The position numbers were made by a program, and so were the translations under genes. A stretch of 64,000 nt of DNA, taken from SZUA-318 sp964412015. Its GTDB lineage: Bacteria > Gemmatimonadota > Gemmatimonadetes > Longimicrobiales > Gaopeijiaceae. Position 1 is the first letter of the stretch. Every line of letters begins with the position of its first letter. The notes under the pieces are model-generated. The model did not search any database. It saw only the letters and a program-made list of their open reading frames with translations, and was not told the DNA's origin. The stretch lies in the NCBI GenBank assembly GCA_964412015.1, contig CAYPMO010000015.1:6292-70291 (forward strand), given 5' to 3'. Positions 43,270 to 52,102 of this stretch are shown in pieces.

Positions 43270-44328
43270 CTAGAAGTACAGATAGCTCTGGATCTTGATG
43301 GAGTGCTCGGTGTTCCCGGTCTGCGGCGACCAGACATCGAGGTTCAAACCGATCTTGGTCCTGCCCGCCACGTAGAGCATGAGGCCGGGCGTGACCACGA
43401 CGCCACCGTCGTTCGCCACGCCGGTGTCCGGGTCCCCGAAGCTGAAGCGGAGGAGCGGCTCGACGCCCGCGAAGCGGTGGCCGTCCAGAGCCTTATAATA
43501 GCTGGCCACCGCCTGGAACGCCCTGAACGGCGCCGGCTCGTCCCCCGCGTCGAGCCTCTTCCAGTTCTCTCCGGTGACGAGCGACGCCTGCAGAAGCAGC
43601 CCGTCGCGCCAGGTTCCGTACTGGATATCGGCGCCCCACGCACCGGCGTAGGCGTCCTCCTCCTCGGGTCCGACGTAGTCGTGCAGTGCCGCGTTCATGG
43701 CCACGGCCAGCCTCTCCACCACCCTGATGCCCAGACGCCCCGAGAACGACTTGGCGTCGTTCTCGTCCGCGACGTTCTGCCCCGCCCCGTTCGTTATCGA
43801 GACGTCCCACGTCGCTTTGCCCTTGGTTCCGGAGACCCGCACGCCGATGTCGCGATCGGCGTAGCCCAGCTTCTCGGTGAGGCGGCTGTAGGAGCAGAGG
43901 CCACCCACTCCGGAGCAGTCGGTCACGCCGCCCACGCGCCCGTCCCGCTCGATGAGCGAGAGGTCCACGGAGCTGGACAGCTCGAAGAGATCGAAGGGGC
44001 GCTTGAACTGTCCCATCGTGAGATGGAACGACGGCGAGAAGTTCATCCGGACGTACACGTCCTCCAGCGCGACCTCTCCGCCCCCGAAGTCGGGCTGGAG
44101 CCGGGCGTCGAGCAGGTCGCTCACGGTGATGTCCGCCTCGATGCGGGCCCGCCGGAAGAGGAACTGGTCGTTGTAGGCGTCTACCGACGACGTCGCGAAC
44201 TGGGTGTGCACGCGGCCGCCGATCCTGATGGATGCGCCCCGCGCGGTGACGGCGTTCTGGGCGGCCGCCTCGCCGACGACGGCGAACGCGACCATGACGG
44301 CCAGCCCCAGATTGGAAAGTCGGGTCAT
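43270..44328 (-). CDS. Phosphate-selective porin (OprO/OprP family)
   Basis: 352 residues. Signal peptide (1-24, ending AAA-Q), then strand motifs of the phosphate-selective porin family: RIGGRVHTQFATSSV, FLFRRARIEADITVSD, ARLQPDFGGGEVALEDVYVRMN, and HLTMGQFKRPFDLFELSSS. It ends with an aromatic strand (SIKIQSYLYF), as expected for insertion by BamA. It would let phosphate or polyphosphate cross the outer membrane. Location between phoB and phoR supports that role. Confidence 0.9.
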   Translation of the reverse strand: MTRLSNLGLAVMVAFAVVGEAAAQNAVTARGASIRIGGRVHTQFATSSVDAYNDQFLFRRARIEADITVSDLLDARLQPDFGGGEVALEDVYVRMNFSPSFHLTMGQFKRPFDLFELSSSVDLSLIERDGRVGGVTDCSGVGGLCSYSRLTEKLGYADRDIGVRVSGTKGKATWDVSITNGAGQNVADENDAKSFSGRLGIRVVERLAVAMNAALHDYVGPEEEDAYAGAWGADIQYGTWRDGLLLQASLVTGENWKRLDAGDEPAPFRAFQAVASYYKALDGHRFAGVEPLLRFSFGDPDTGVANDGGVVVTPGLMLYVAGRTKIGLNLDVWSPQTGNTEHSIKIQSYLYF

Positions 44329-44396
44329 CAGGAAGGACCTCGAGCCGGTTCGCAGAACGAGTTGCGGTTGGGGTCGGCGGAACGTGACGTTGGCGG

Positions 44397-45131
44397 TCAG
44401 AAGCCGTCAGGCACCTTCAAGCGGTATCCGAACCCGCGGACGGTGTCGATCCAGTCTCCCGTCTCTCCGAGCTTGGCGCGGAGTCGTCGCACGTGCATGT
44501 CCACCGTGCGCGTCTGGATCCGCTCCGACGCGCCGGGCTCGACGTCCCATGCTTTCTCGAGGAGCTGCTGCCGGCTCATCGTGCGCCCGCGACGCTCCAG
44601 AAGGGCCTGCAGGAGACGGAACTCCGTGGGCGTGAGGCTCAACTCCTCGCCTCCCAGCGTCGCCTGGTTCGATCCCAGGTCCATCCGGATGGGACCGGCC
44701 TTCAGGACCCTCCCGCCCGCGGTGATCCCGGCTTCCTTCGCGCGCCGCAGGATCGCCTGCACCCGGAGCACGAGCTCGCGCGGGCTGAAGGGCTTGGTGA
44801 GGTAGTCGTCCGCTCCCAGCTCGAAGCCCCGGATCCGATCCTCCTGCTCCCGTCGGGCGGTCAGCACCAGCACCGGGATACTCGAGGTGGCGGGCTCCCC
44901 CTTGAGGCGCTGGAGGACCTCGTCGCCCGAGAGCCCGGGGAGCATGCGGTCCAGCACGACGAGGTCGGGGATGTCCCGGGCGACGGCTTCGAGCGCGGCG
45001 GGACCCGTCCCGGCGGTCTCGACGCGGAAGCCCTCGCGCGTGAGCTGGTAGGCTACGAGCGCCGCGATGTCCGGCTCGTCCTCGACCACGAGGACCCGGG
45101 GGGCGGCTTGCGGTGTGTTCGCCATGGTCAT
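44397..45131 (-). CDS. phoB: PhoB-type response regulator
   Basis: 244 residues. Receiver domain: VLVVEDEPDIAALV (acidic pocket), the phosphoacceptor Asp in LVVLDRMLPGLSGDEVL, then VLVLTARREQEDRI and GADDYLTKPFSPRELVLRV. The C-terminal OmpR/PhoB winged helix has LSLTPTEFRLLQALLERRGR and TVDMHVRRLRAKLG with the wing DWIDTVRGFGYRL. It probably activates pst and the other 11-bp repeat promoters in this region. ATG 45131 or 45125 are both possible. Confidence 0.94.
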   Translation of the reverse strand: MTMANTPQAAPRVLVVEDEPDIAALVAYQLTREGFRVETAGTGPAALEAVARDIPDLVVLDRMLPGLSGDEVLQRLKGEPATSSIPVLVLTARREQEDRIRGFELGADDYLTKPFSPRELVLRVQAILRRAKEAGITAGGRVLKAGPIRMDLGSNQATLGGEELSLTPTEFRLLQALLERRGRTMSRQQLLEKAWDVEPGASERIQTRTVDMHVRRLRAKLGETGDWIDTVRGFGYRLKVPDGF

Positions 45132-45168
45132 GGTCGTCGGCCGGGGGCTCGTGCCGGGAGAGACAGTC

Positions 45169-46401
45169 CTACACCCGGCGACAGATGGCCTCGAGCTCTT
45201 CCTTGGAAAGAGTGTGGTCCGTGTGCTTGGCCGCGTCGAGCACGCGGCGACACAGATCCTCGTCCTCCGGATCGTGACCGTTCTCCTGGAGCCAGTGCTT
45301 CACGTTCGACAGCCCGGACATCGGGCCGATCTCGATGTGCTGGCGCCGGCCCACCAGCGAAGCCGGCACCCCCGAGTAGATCCTGTCCGCGAGCCAGTCG
45401 TCGCCCTTCCGCTTGGCCTTCACGATCGCTGCCGCATGCATACCCGTGGCGGTCCGGAACGCGTCCTCCCCCACCACCGGATGGGAGTGCGGAAGCGGCA
45501 GGTGATAGGCCCGAGCCACCAACTGGCAATAAGCGGGCAGAAGGGTGAGGTCCGTCTGGTGGACGCCGTGCAGCGCGAGGTTCACGAGGATGAGCTCCAT
45601 CTCCGTGTTTCCGCACCGCTCCCCCACCCCGAGGGCCGTGCCGTGGACCCGCGTCGCTCCGGCCTCGATCGCCGCGACCGTGTTGGCCAGGCCGAAGCCC
45701 CGGTCCCGATGCCCGTGCCAGTCCACCTCGACCGCCTCGCCGGACGGCTTCACGATCTCCTCGATCACGAAGCGTACCACCGCCTTCGCTCCGTCGGGGG
45801 TCGCGTGACCCGCGGTGTCCGCGACGCAGAGGCGTCGGGCACCCCACTCGATCGCCTTCCCGTAGAGCGCCTTCAACACCTCGGGGCGCGCCCGCGTGGT
45901 GTCCTCGGTGACCATCATCACCGGGAGCCCTTCCTCGACGGCGAACGTCACGGCCTCCTCGGAGGCCCGGAGCATGTCGTCCAACGTCCAGTCCTCGGCG
46001 TACTGCCGGATCGGGGAGCTGCCGATGAACGTGGACACCTCGATCGGGATCCCCACCCGCTGCGAGATCTCCGCGACGGGTCGCACGTCCGTCATGATCG
46101 TTCGGGCGGCGCAGTTGGGCCGGATGGAAAGCCCGGCCTCCATGATCTCGAGGGCGAGCGTGGTCACGGCCTTCACGACTCGAGGGCCCGCGCCCGGGAG
46201 CCCGAGGTCGGCCGTGTCGATCCCGAGGCGGTCCATGAGGTGCAGAAGCCGAATCTTGTCCCCGATCGGCGGGTCCACGGCCGATGGGTTCTGGAGACCG
46301 TCGCGAAGGGTCTCGTCGTACAGCTCGACGGGGCCGACGCGCGACCAGTCGAACGACGGCGACTCCCGATTCCAATCGTGGATCAGGTCGTGTTCCTCCA
46401 T
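45169..46401 (-). CDS. HMGL-family acyltransferase (2-isopropylmalate/homocitrate synthase-like)
   Basis: 410 residues. TIM-barrel signature VELYDETLRDGLQNPSAV (metal/enolate site), GIDTADLGLPGAG, VADTAGHATPDGAKAVV, the H-x-H metal ligands in DWHGHRDRGFGLANTVAAIEAGATRVHGTALGVGERCGNT, and the C-terminal PVVGEDAFRTATGMHAAAIVKA. It condenses acetyl-CoA with a 2-oxoacid; leucine-type or homocitrate-type specificity is open. It lies just upstream of phoB on the same strand. Pho-box-like repeats lie about 130-170 bp before its start. A longer frame begins at 46602, but its first 67 codons lack similarity. Confidence 0.86.
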   Translation of the reverse strand: MEEHDLIHDWNRESPSFDWSRVGPVELYDETLRDGLQNPSAVDPPIGDKIRLLHLMDRLGIDTADLGLPGAGPRVVKAVTTLALEIMEAGLSIRPNCAARTIMTDVRPVAEISQRVGIPIEVSTFIGSSPIRQYAEDWTLDDMLRASEEAVTFAVEEGLPVMMVTEDTTRARPEVLKALYGKAIEWGARRLCVADTAGHATPDGAKAVVRFVIEEIVKPSGEAVEVDWHGHRDRGFGLANTVAAIEAGATRVHGTALGVGERCGNTEMELILVNLALHGVHQTDLTLLPAYCQLVARAYHLPLPHSHPVVGEDAFRTATGMHAAAIVKAKRKGDDWLADRIYSGVPASLVGRRQHIEIGPMSGLSNVKHWLQENGHDPEDEDLCRRVLDAAKHTDHTLSKEELEAICRRV

Positions 46402-46531
46402 GCACCCCGCCTTCCGGAATCGGAGTCCGGAAAACGCTAAACATAGGGGCGGGGAACCGGTCGCAACACAAGAAGCGCGTCCGTAGGTGGGGATCCGATG
46501 TCGGTTCGGTCCCCAACCGTAGGGCCCCTCG

Positions 46532-46569
46532 GTAACGGTTGGGCTCCGATCCTGTAACGGGGCGGTAAA
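46532..46569 (-). promoter_or_regulatory. Pho-box-like repeats upstream of the HMGL-phoB transcript
   Basis: On the minus strand TTTAC (46569-46565), GTTAC (46558-46554) and GTTAC (46536-46532) sit at 11- and 22-bp spacing, the same register as pstS. The skipped position (46547-46543) reads GGAGC. This would let PhoB control its own operon, including the HMGL gene. Confidence 0.5.
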
Positions 46570-46653
46570 AGCGCCGTCCGGCTCCCCGGCGCGCCGCCGC
46601 ACCGCTCGACTCCTCGCCCGCCCGCGACCGCCGCCGTAGGCGCCACGCCGATC

Positions 46654-46669
46654 GTTACCGCACGGTGAC
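46654..46669 (+). promoter_or_regulatory. Pho-box-like direct repeat upstream of TonB receptor
   Basis: GTTAC (46654-46658) and GTGAC (46665-46669) are 11 bp apart and in the direction of the receptor gene, about 107 bp before its ATG. Only two half-sites are clear. A TAGCCT -10 candidate at 46702-46707 would fit the pstS spacing if a third, unmatched half-site occupied the next 11-bp position. Confidence 0.45.
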
Positions 46670-46775
46670 GGGACGCTCTCAGGATCGAGTCCGTCCAGGC
46701 GTAGCCTTCCAGTTCGAGGGGAGCGGGTACCGACCCCTCGGCACGGCTGGACGTTCTGAACCGAGGATTGCTGCT

Positions 46776-49595
46776 ATGACGAAACGGCTCGGCACATTCG
46801 CGTTGGGCGTTCTGGCGACGCTGGTCCTCGCCGATCCCTCCGCCGCCCAGAACGGAATCGGCCCGGAGGCGGCCGAGCGTACGACCGCACGACCCGACCG
46901 GGTCGGTAGGATCGTCGGACGCGTGGTGGACGCCGACACGGGCCGCCCGCTCTCCGGCGCCCAGGTCGTGGTCGTCGGCACACGGATCGGCACGCTCACC
47001 AACGTGGACGGCCGCTACGCCTTGGGCGGGGTTCCCGAAGGACTGCACAGCCTCAGGGTGGTGTTCATCGGCCACGGCGAAAAGACCGTCGAGGGCGTGA
47101 ACGTGATCGGGGGTCAGGCGGTCCTGCAGGACCTGGCTCTCACGGCCTCGGCCATCGAGGTGGAGGGGATCACCGTGTCGGCGACTCGCGAGACGAGCTC
47201 CATCACGGCCGCGCTCGACGCGCAGCGGACGGCGGTGGCGGTGACCAGCGCGACCACGGCCCAGCAGATCTCGCGGAGTCCCGATGGCGACGCGGCCCAG
47301 GCGATCCAGCGCGTAAGCGGCGTCACGGTCCAGGGCGGGAAGTTCGTCTTCGTGAGGGGGCTCGGAGAGCGGTACACCACCACCTCGCTGAACGGCGCCC
47401 GCCTGCCGAGCGCGGAGCCCGAGAAGCGGGTCGTCGCGCTCGACCTGTTCCCCGCCAACCTCCTGGAAGCCATCACCACGTCGAAGAGCTTCACACCGGA
47501 CCAGCCCGGCGACTTCAGCGGGGCGCAGGTGGACCTCAGGACGCGGTCGTTCCCGTCACGTCGCATGTTCCAGCTCTCGCTCACGGGAGGGCTGAACGGC
47601 CGGGCCACGGGCAGGGACATCCCCACGCTGCCCGCGACGGGGCGTGAATGGCTGGGCATGGCGGCGTCGGACCGCCGCCTGCCCACGGAGTTGGTCTCGG
47701 CCCGAACCGACTTCACGAAGCTCACGCAGACGGACGTGAACAGGCTGATCCGTTCGTTCCCACGCAACTGGACGTTCCAGCAGGCGGCGGGACAACCCAA
47801 CCTCTCCGCCGGTGTGTCGTTCGGCGGAGAGGACCCCCTGCTCGGGCGGCAGGTGGGGTACGTCGGCTCGCTCTCGTACGCGCGGAGCCAGGAGATCCGT
47901 AGCGGTGAGGTCCGGGCCCGCGCGGTTCCCGAGGACGCGGCGGGAACGCCTGCTCCGTACAACGCGTTCGCGGGGACGACCGGCCAGACCAGCGTGCTCC
48001 TGGGCGGCATGCTCAACCTGAGCACCCGGCTCGGCCGCTCGACGAAGCTCGAGTTGAACAACACCTACGACCGCTCCGCGGACAGCGAAGCGCACGTGGA
48101 CTGGGGTACGCTCGAAGAGTTCCAGCAGGTGGACAGCGTGCGACGCACCTCGCTCCGCTACGTCGAGCGCGTCGTGCGCTCGAACCAGCTCCGCGCCGAG
48201 CATCGGCTCGGAGGCGCGAGCCGCGTTGCGTGGTCCTTGACCTCGTCGGGGATCTCACGCTCCGAGCCGGACCGCGCGGACCTCGCGTACGGGTACGAAT
48301 TCGCGCCCACCGGGGAACGCCTTCCGCTCGCCTGGCTCGGCTTCATTCCCGAGGCGGCCAAGCGCACGTCCAGTGACATCACCGAGGAGATCCTGAGCGG
48401 GAATCTCGACTACACCCTCGAATTGGGAAGCGCGACGCTCCGAGCGGGCGGCGCCCACCGTCACGTACAACGGGACGCGCGCACCACCTCCTTCAACGTG
48501 CGCGCGATCGCCCTCGACGCCGCGCAGCGGGTGGGAGAACCGCGGGACCTGTTCTACGGGCCCTACACCAGCGACAGCGCCGCGAGCATCACGCTGGAGC
48601 CCAACTCGGCGGGCGGCAGCTACTTCGCGACCGACGACGTGACCGCGGCGTACGTGATGGCCGAAGTCCAGATGGGCTCCCGCGTCCGCGTCACGGGTGG
48701 CGCGCGGACGGAGTGGTGGACCCTCGACCTGGGCGTCGAGCCGATCGTCGGAGGCCTCATCGGGGTGAAGCGCGCGAACACCGACCTTCTGCCGTCCCTC
48801 GCGGTCAGCCTGAAGCTGACCGCGAGCCAGACGATCCGGCTGTCGGCCACGAGAACCCTCGCCCGTCCCGAATACCGGGAGCTCGCGCCGATCAGCTACC
48901 GGGACATGCTGGGAGAGCGGGAGATCTTCGGCGACTCGAGCCTCGTGCGGACGCGCGTGCACAACTACGACGCGCGCTGGGAGTGGTACCCCTCCTACGA
49001 CGAGGCGCTCAGCATCGGAGTGTTCGCCAAGAAGTTCGACGATCCCATCGAGCCCATCGACGTGGCCACCTCGGGCGCCTCCCAGCTCAGCTTCATCAAC
49101 GCCGCCTCGGCCACGAACTACGGCATCGAGCTCGAGGTCAGGAAGGGTCTGGGCTTCGTCTCCGACCGGCTCCGGCCGACCGTGGTGTTCGCAAACGCGA
49201 CGCTCATGAGAAGCCGGATCAACACCGGGAACAGCACGTTGTCGGCCCTCACGAACGACGACCGGCCCATGGTGGGCCAGGCGCCCTACGTGGTGAACGC
49301 AGGGATCTCCTACGAGGGCGCCGAGAACGCCTTCGCCGCCACGCTGCTCTACAACGTCGTCGGCAAGCGCATCACGTCGGCGGCGGTGATGCCGCTGACC
49401 GCGGACACCTACGACCACCCACGCCACGTCCTGGACCTCTCCGTGCGATTCCCGATGTACGGCGGGATGACGGGCAAGCTCGACGCCAAGAACCTCCTCG
49501 ACTCCCCGCACGAGGAGCTTCAGGGCGACGTCGTCCGGCATCGGTACCGCACGGGCCGCACGCTCTCGCTGGGGGTGAGCTGGAGTCTGCGCTAG
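46776..49595 (+). CDS. TonB-dependent receptor with carboxypeptidase-like N-terminal domain
   Basis: 939 residues. Signal peptide (1-24), N-terminal regulatory beta domain (VGRIVGRVVDADTGRPLSGA, then NVDGRYALGGVPEG), a TonB-box-like IEVEGITVSATRE, plug (DAAQAIQRVSGVTVQGGKFVFV, GERYTTTSLNGARLPS) and a large barrel ending in a typical final strand (SLGVSWSLR). The plug motif VRGLGERY is typical of Fe-siderophore-independent receptors paired with beta-helix lipoproteins. A Pho-box-like repeat precedes it and a lipoprotein gene follows, so uptake of a phosphorus compound is plausible. Confidence 0.9.
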   Translation: MTKRLGTFALGVLATLVLADPSAAQNGIGPEAAERTTARPDRVGRIVGRVVDADTGRPLSGAQVVVVGTRIGTLTNVDGRYALGGVPEGLHSLRVVFIGHGEKTVEGVNVIGGQAVLQDLALTASAIEVEGITVSATRETSSITAALDAQRTAVAVTSATTAQQISRSPDGDAAQAIQRVSGVTVQGGKFVFVRGLGERYTTTSLNGARLPSAEPEKRVVALDLFPANLLEAITTSKSFTPDQPGDFSGAQVDLRTRSFPSRRMFQLSLTGGLNGRATGRDIPTLPATGREWLGMAASDRRLPTELVSARTDFTKLTQTDVNRLIRSFPRNWTFQQAAGQPNLSAGVSFGGEDPLLGRQVGYVGSLSYARSQEIRSGEVRARAVPEDAAGTPAPYNAFAGTTGQTSVLLGGMLNLSTRLGRSTKLELNNTYDRSADSEAHVDWGTLEEFQQVDSVRRTSLRYVERVVRSNQLRAEHRLGGASRVAWSLTSSGISRSEPDRADLAYGYEFAPTGERLPLAWLGFIPEAAKRTSSDITEEILSGNLDYTLELGSATLRAGGAHRHVQRDARTTSFNVRAIALDAAQRVGEPRDLFYGPYTSDSAASITLEPNSAGGSYFATDDVTAAYVMAEVQMGSRVRVTGGARTEWWTLDLGVEPIVGGLIGVKRANTDLLPSLAVSLKLTASQTIRLSATRTLARPEYRELAPISYRDMLGEREIFGDSSLVRTRVHNYDARWEWYPSYDEALSIGVFAKKFDDPIEPIDVATSGASQLSFINAASATNYGIELEVRKGLGFVSDRLRPTVVFANATLMRSRINTGNSTLSALTNDDRPMVGQAPYVVNAGISYEGAENAFAATLLYNVVGKRITSAAVMPLTADTYDHPRHVLDLSVRFPMYGGMTGKLDAKNLLDSPHEELQGDVVRHRYRTGRTLSLGVSWSLR

Positions 49596-49611
49596 CCCCG
49601 GCCTCGACGGA

Positions 49612-49665
49612 GTGACGCACTCGTTACCGGACTGTCCATCGTTCCACGCACGCGCACGCCATACT
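49612..49665 (+). promoter_or_regulatory. Pho-box-like triple repeat and -10 of the beta-helix lipoprotein gene
   Basis: GTGAC (49612-49616), GTTAC (49623-49627) and GTCCA (49634-49638) are exactly 11 bp apart. A -10-like CATACT follows at 49660-49665 after 21 nt, the same spacing as at pstS. The lipoprotein gene starts 51 bp later. This match in both phase and spacing is the best support for a shared PhoB operator. Confidence 0.62.
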
Positions 49666-49715
49666 CGATCCGACCGAGAGAACCAGCCCGACACCGGAAC
49701 ACGGAGACATACCCG

Positions 49716-51425
49716 ATGAGATCCACCGCACGGAGGCTCCTCGCCCTGGCCAACGCGATCGCGCTCACGGCCGTCCTGGCCGCCTGCACCGAGGACGGTC
49801 CGACCGAACCCACATCCCGGGCGCCCGCCTCGCCCGCCAGCGTCACCGCGTCGTCCACGTCGACGTCGTCCATCCGGGTGACGTGGAGCCAGGTGTCCGA
49901 CGCCAACGGGTACGAGCTGGACCGCGCCGAAGGGTCCGGCGCGTTCGCCAACCTCACGTCGAACCTCACCGGGACGTTCTACGAGGACACCGGGTTGAAG
50001 GCGTCCACGCAGTATCGGTACGTGGTCCGCGCCGTGAACGCGGACGGCAAGAGCGCCAACAGCTCCGAGGCGAGCGCGATCACCGGCACGCCCGGCCCGA
50101 AGGTGGCGACCGTCACCGGCATCCCGCTCAGCCGCACCTTCCACTCCGATACGACGTACGTCCTCCAGGGATACGTGAAGGTGAGCAACGGCGCGACCCT
50201 GACGATCCAGGCCGGCACGAAGATCGTCGGCGACACGCTGGTTCCGGGCAGCTCGCTCTGGGTCCTGCGCGGCTCCAGGATCGTCGCCGACGGCACCGCG
50301 AGCGCGCCCATCGTGTTCACGTCCCAGCGGGCCGCGGGCAACCGCGCTCCGGGTGACTGGGGCGGTCTCGTCATCGTCGGTAACGCCCCGATCAACCGCA
50401 CCGCGAACCCGATCTACACCGAGGGCCCGACCGGCGCGGCCGAGAACTACGCGGGCGGCACCGACGTCAACGACAGCTCCGGCTCGCTCAGGTACGTGCG
50501 CATCGAGTTCGCCGGCTACGACGTCTCCAACGGCGGCGGCCAGGAGCTCAACGGCATCTCGAGCTACGCCGTCGGCCGCGGCACGACCTACGACTATGTC
50601 CAGAACGTGGCCGGCCTGGACGACTCGTTCGAGTTCTGGGGCGGCGCCGCCGACATCCGGCACATGGTCTCGTTCGAGGCCGGTGACGACCATTACGACT
50701 TCAGCGAAGGCTACCAGGGCCGGGGGCAGTTCCTCATCGCGCTGCAGACGTCCGTGCTCACGCCGCGGCCCGGCACCGGCACGGTGTCCTCGGATCCGCG
50801 CGGCTTCGAGGGCGACGGCTGCGAGAGCGACAAGGCCGGTTGCACCTATGCCAACACCCCGTATACCATGCCGGTCTTCGCCAACTTCACGGTGGTCGGT
50901 CCCGGCACGGGCGTGTTCTCGACCAGCGACGGCAACGGTGCGGTCGTGCGCCGTGGCGCTGCGGCGAACTTCGTGAACGGGATCATCGCGCGCTGGCCCG
51001 GTGTCGGCTTCAGCATCCGGGACAGCGAGACGAAGGCGCTCATGGACGCCGACTCGCTGTACATCCGGAACGTTTACCTGGCCGGGAACGGCAGCAACTT
51101 CGAGGCGGCCGGGAAGAACCACGGCGCGGTCGTGGAGGACAGCGCGGCGGTCTGGAACGTGACCGAAGCGCAGCTCGCCGACGTCTTCGCCGGCGACCTG
51201 CCCGGGAAGTCCACGACGATCTCGTCCAGCAATCTGAACCTCGCGCTCAAGACGGGCGCCGCCGCCGGGACGGCCGGGCTCGCTTCGTTCGCCGGCACGC
51301 CGCTCGCGGGGCGGGTCACGGACTTCTTCGGCGGCACGATGGCCGGCACGGCGTACGTCGGCGCCGTGGACCCCGCCGCCTCCGCCCGATGGTACGAGGG
51401 TTGGACGAGCTGGGTGCGCAACTAG
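49716..51425 (+). CDS. Lipoprotein with Fn3 domain and right-handed beta-helix-like region
   Basis: 569 residues. Lipobox VLAAC (Cys about residue 24). Residues about 38-125 form a fibronectin type III domain (PASVTASSTSTSSIRVTWS, YELDRAEGSG, TQYRYVVRAVNADGKS). The rest has parallel beta-helix features: repeated short strands with NGATLTIQAGTKIVGD, GSRIVADGTASAPIVFTSQR and GDWGGLVIVGNAPIN. Paired Cys occur in a GCESDKAGC loop. It follows the TonB receptor and has its own Pho-box-like promoter, so it is probably the surface-exposed partner that captures or processes the receptor's substrate. It is not SusD-like. Precise ligand unknown. Confidence 0.8.
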   Translation: MRSTARRLLALANAIALTAVLAACTEDGPTEPTSRAPASPASVTASSTSTSSIRVTWSQVSDANGYELDRAEGSGAFANLTSNLTGTFYEDTGLKASTQYRYVVRAVNADGKSANSSEASAITGTPGPKVATVTGIPLSRTFHSDTTYVLQGYVKVSNGATLTIQAGTKIVGDTLVPGSSLWVLRGSRIVADGTASAPIVFTSQRAAGNRAPGDWGGLVIVGNAPINRTANPIYTEGPTGAAENYAGGTDVNDSSGSLRYVRIEFAGYDVSNGGGQELNGISSYAVGRGTTYDYVQNVAGLDDSFEFWGGAADIRHMVSFEAGDDHYDFSEGYQGRGQFLIALQTSVLTPRPGTGTVSSDPRGFEGDGCESDKAGCTYANTPYTMPVFANFTVVGPGTGVFSTSDGNGAVVRRGAAANFVNGIIARWPGVGFSIRDSETKALMDADSLYIRNVYLAGNGSNFEAAGKNHGAVVEDSAAVWNVTEAQLADVFAGDLPGKSTTISSSNLNLALKTGAAAGTAGLASFAGTPLAGRVTDFFGGTMAGTAYVGAVDPAASARWYEGWTSWVRN

Positions 51426-51440
51426 GCTCGCCGGACCGCC

Positions 51441-52046
51441 GTGCGCACGTCCCGCCCCGATCTGGTCCTCACCTTGTTGGTGGCGGCGTCTCTCGCCGGC
51501 TGCGGCGGGGCCGGCGCCGAGACGGCCGGCGGTGGCGACATCGCGGTCGTGGACAGCGTCTTGCCGATGCCGGTGATGCTCGACCGCTTCCGCGCGGGCA
51601 TCCTCGAGCCGACCCGCCTCGCCAGCGGGGCGGACAGCCGCGACGGACTCGTCCGGGACGTCGTCCGGGCCCTGGAGACCGCCGACACGGCGTCCTTGGC
51701 GCGGCTGACCGTGGGCCTCGCCGAGTGGGCGTGGCTCTACTTCCCGACCAGCGTCCAGGCGCACCCGCCCTATGAGCTCCCGCCGGGGCTCGCCTGGTTC
51801 CAGCTCGAGGAAGGGAACCGTCGGGCGGTGCTGAGGGCGTTGGACCGGCTGGGGGGGAGCGCGCTGGAGTACCACGAGCACACGTGCCCACGGGATCCCG
51901 CGGCCGAGGGCGACAACCGCGTCTGGACGGGGTGCCTCGTGAGGGTGACGCGCCCGGGTGGCGAGCCCTCGGACCTCCGTCTGTTCAGCGCGATCCTGGA
52001 GCGGGACGGCCGGTTCGCGATCCTCAGCTGGACGAACGACTTCTGA
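51441..52046 (+). CDS. Small lipoprotein of unknown function
   Basis: 201 residues from a GTG 15 bp after the beta-helix lipoprotein stop. Signal with lipobox LAGC (Cys about residue 21). The body is alpha/beta with no family I recognise: helices LVRDVVRALETADTASLARL and NRRAVLRALDRLGG, a His-x-Cys region EYHEHTCPRDP paired with TGCLVRV (possible disulfide) and an end strand LRLFSAILERDGRFAILSW. It is probably in the same transcript as the TonB-linked lipoprotein. Confidence 0.65.
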   Translation: MRTSRPDLVLTLLVAASLAGCGGAGAETAGGGDIAVVDSVLPMPVMLDRFRAGILEPTRLASGADSRDGLVRDVVRALETADTASLARLTVGLAEWAWLYFPTSVQAHPPYELPPGLAWFQLEEGNRRAVLRALDRLGGSALEYHEHTCPRDPAAEGDNRVWTGCLVRVTRPGGEPSDLRLFSAILERDGRFAILSWTNDF

Positions 52047-52102
52047 CGCCGGCGGCGCGTGCTCCTTGACGGTCCGACGGTCCCGGGCCGACGCTTCGTG
52101 GC

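Larger units (their letters stand above)
46402..46775. other. 374-bp divergent promoter region with two sets of 11-bp repeats
   Basis: It separates the minus-strand HMGL gene from the plus-strand TonB receptor gene. It holds GTTAC-like half-sites on the minus strand (46532-46569) and on the plus strand (46654-46669). I see no gene inside. Confidence 0.6.

Noticed and set aside
46776..51425. SusC/SusD polysaccharide pair
   Set aside because: The lipoprotein has an Fn3 and a beta-helix-like region, not the TPR-like helices of SusD, and no glycan-active gene is nearby.
48255..51881. Long antisense open frame of 1208 codons
   Set aside because: It mirrors the TonB receptor and lipoprotein genes, which have clear domains; its sequence has no recognisable fold.
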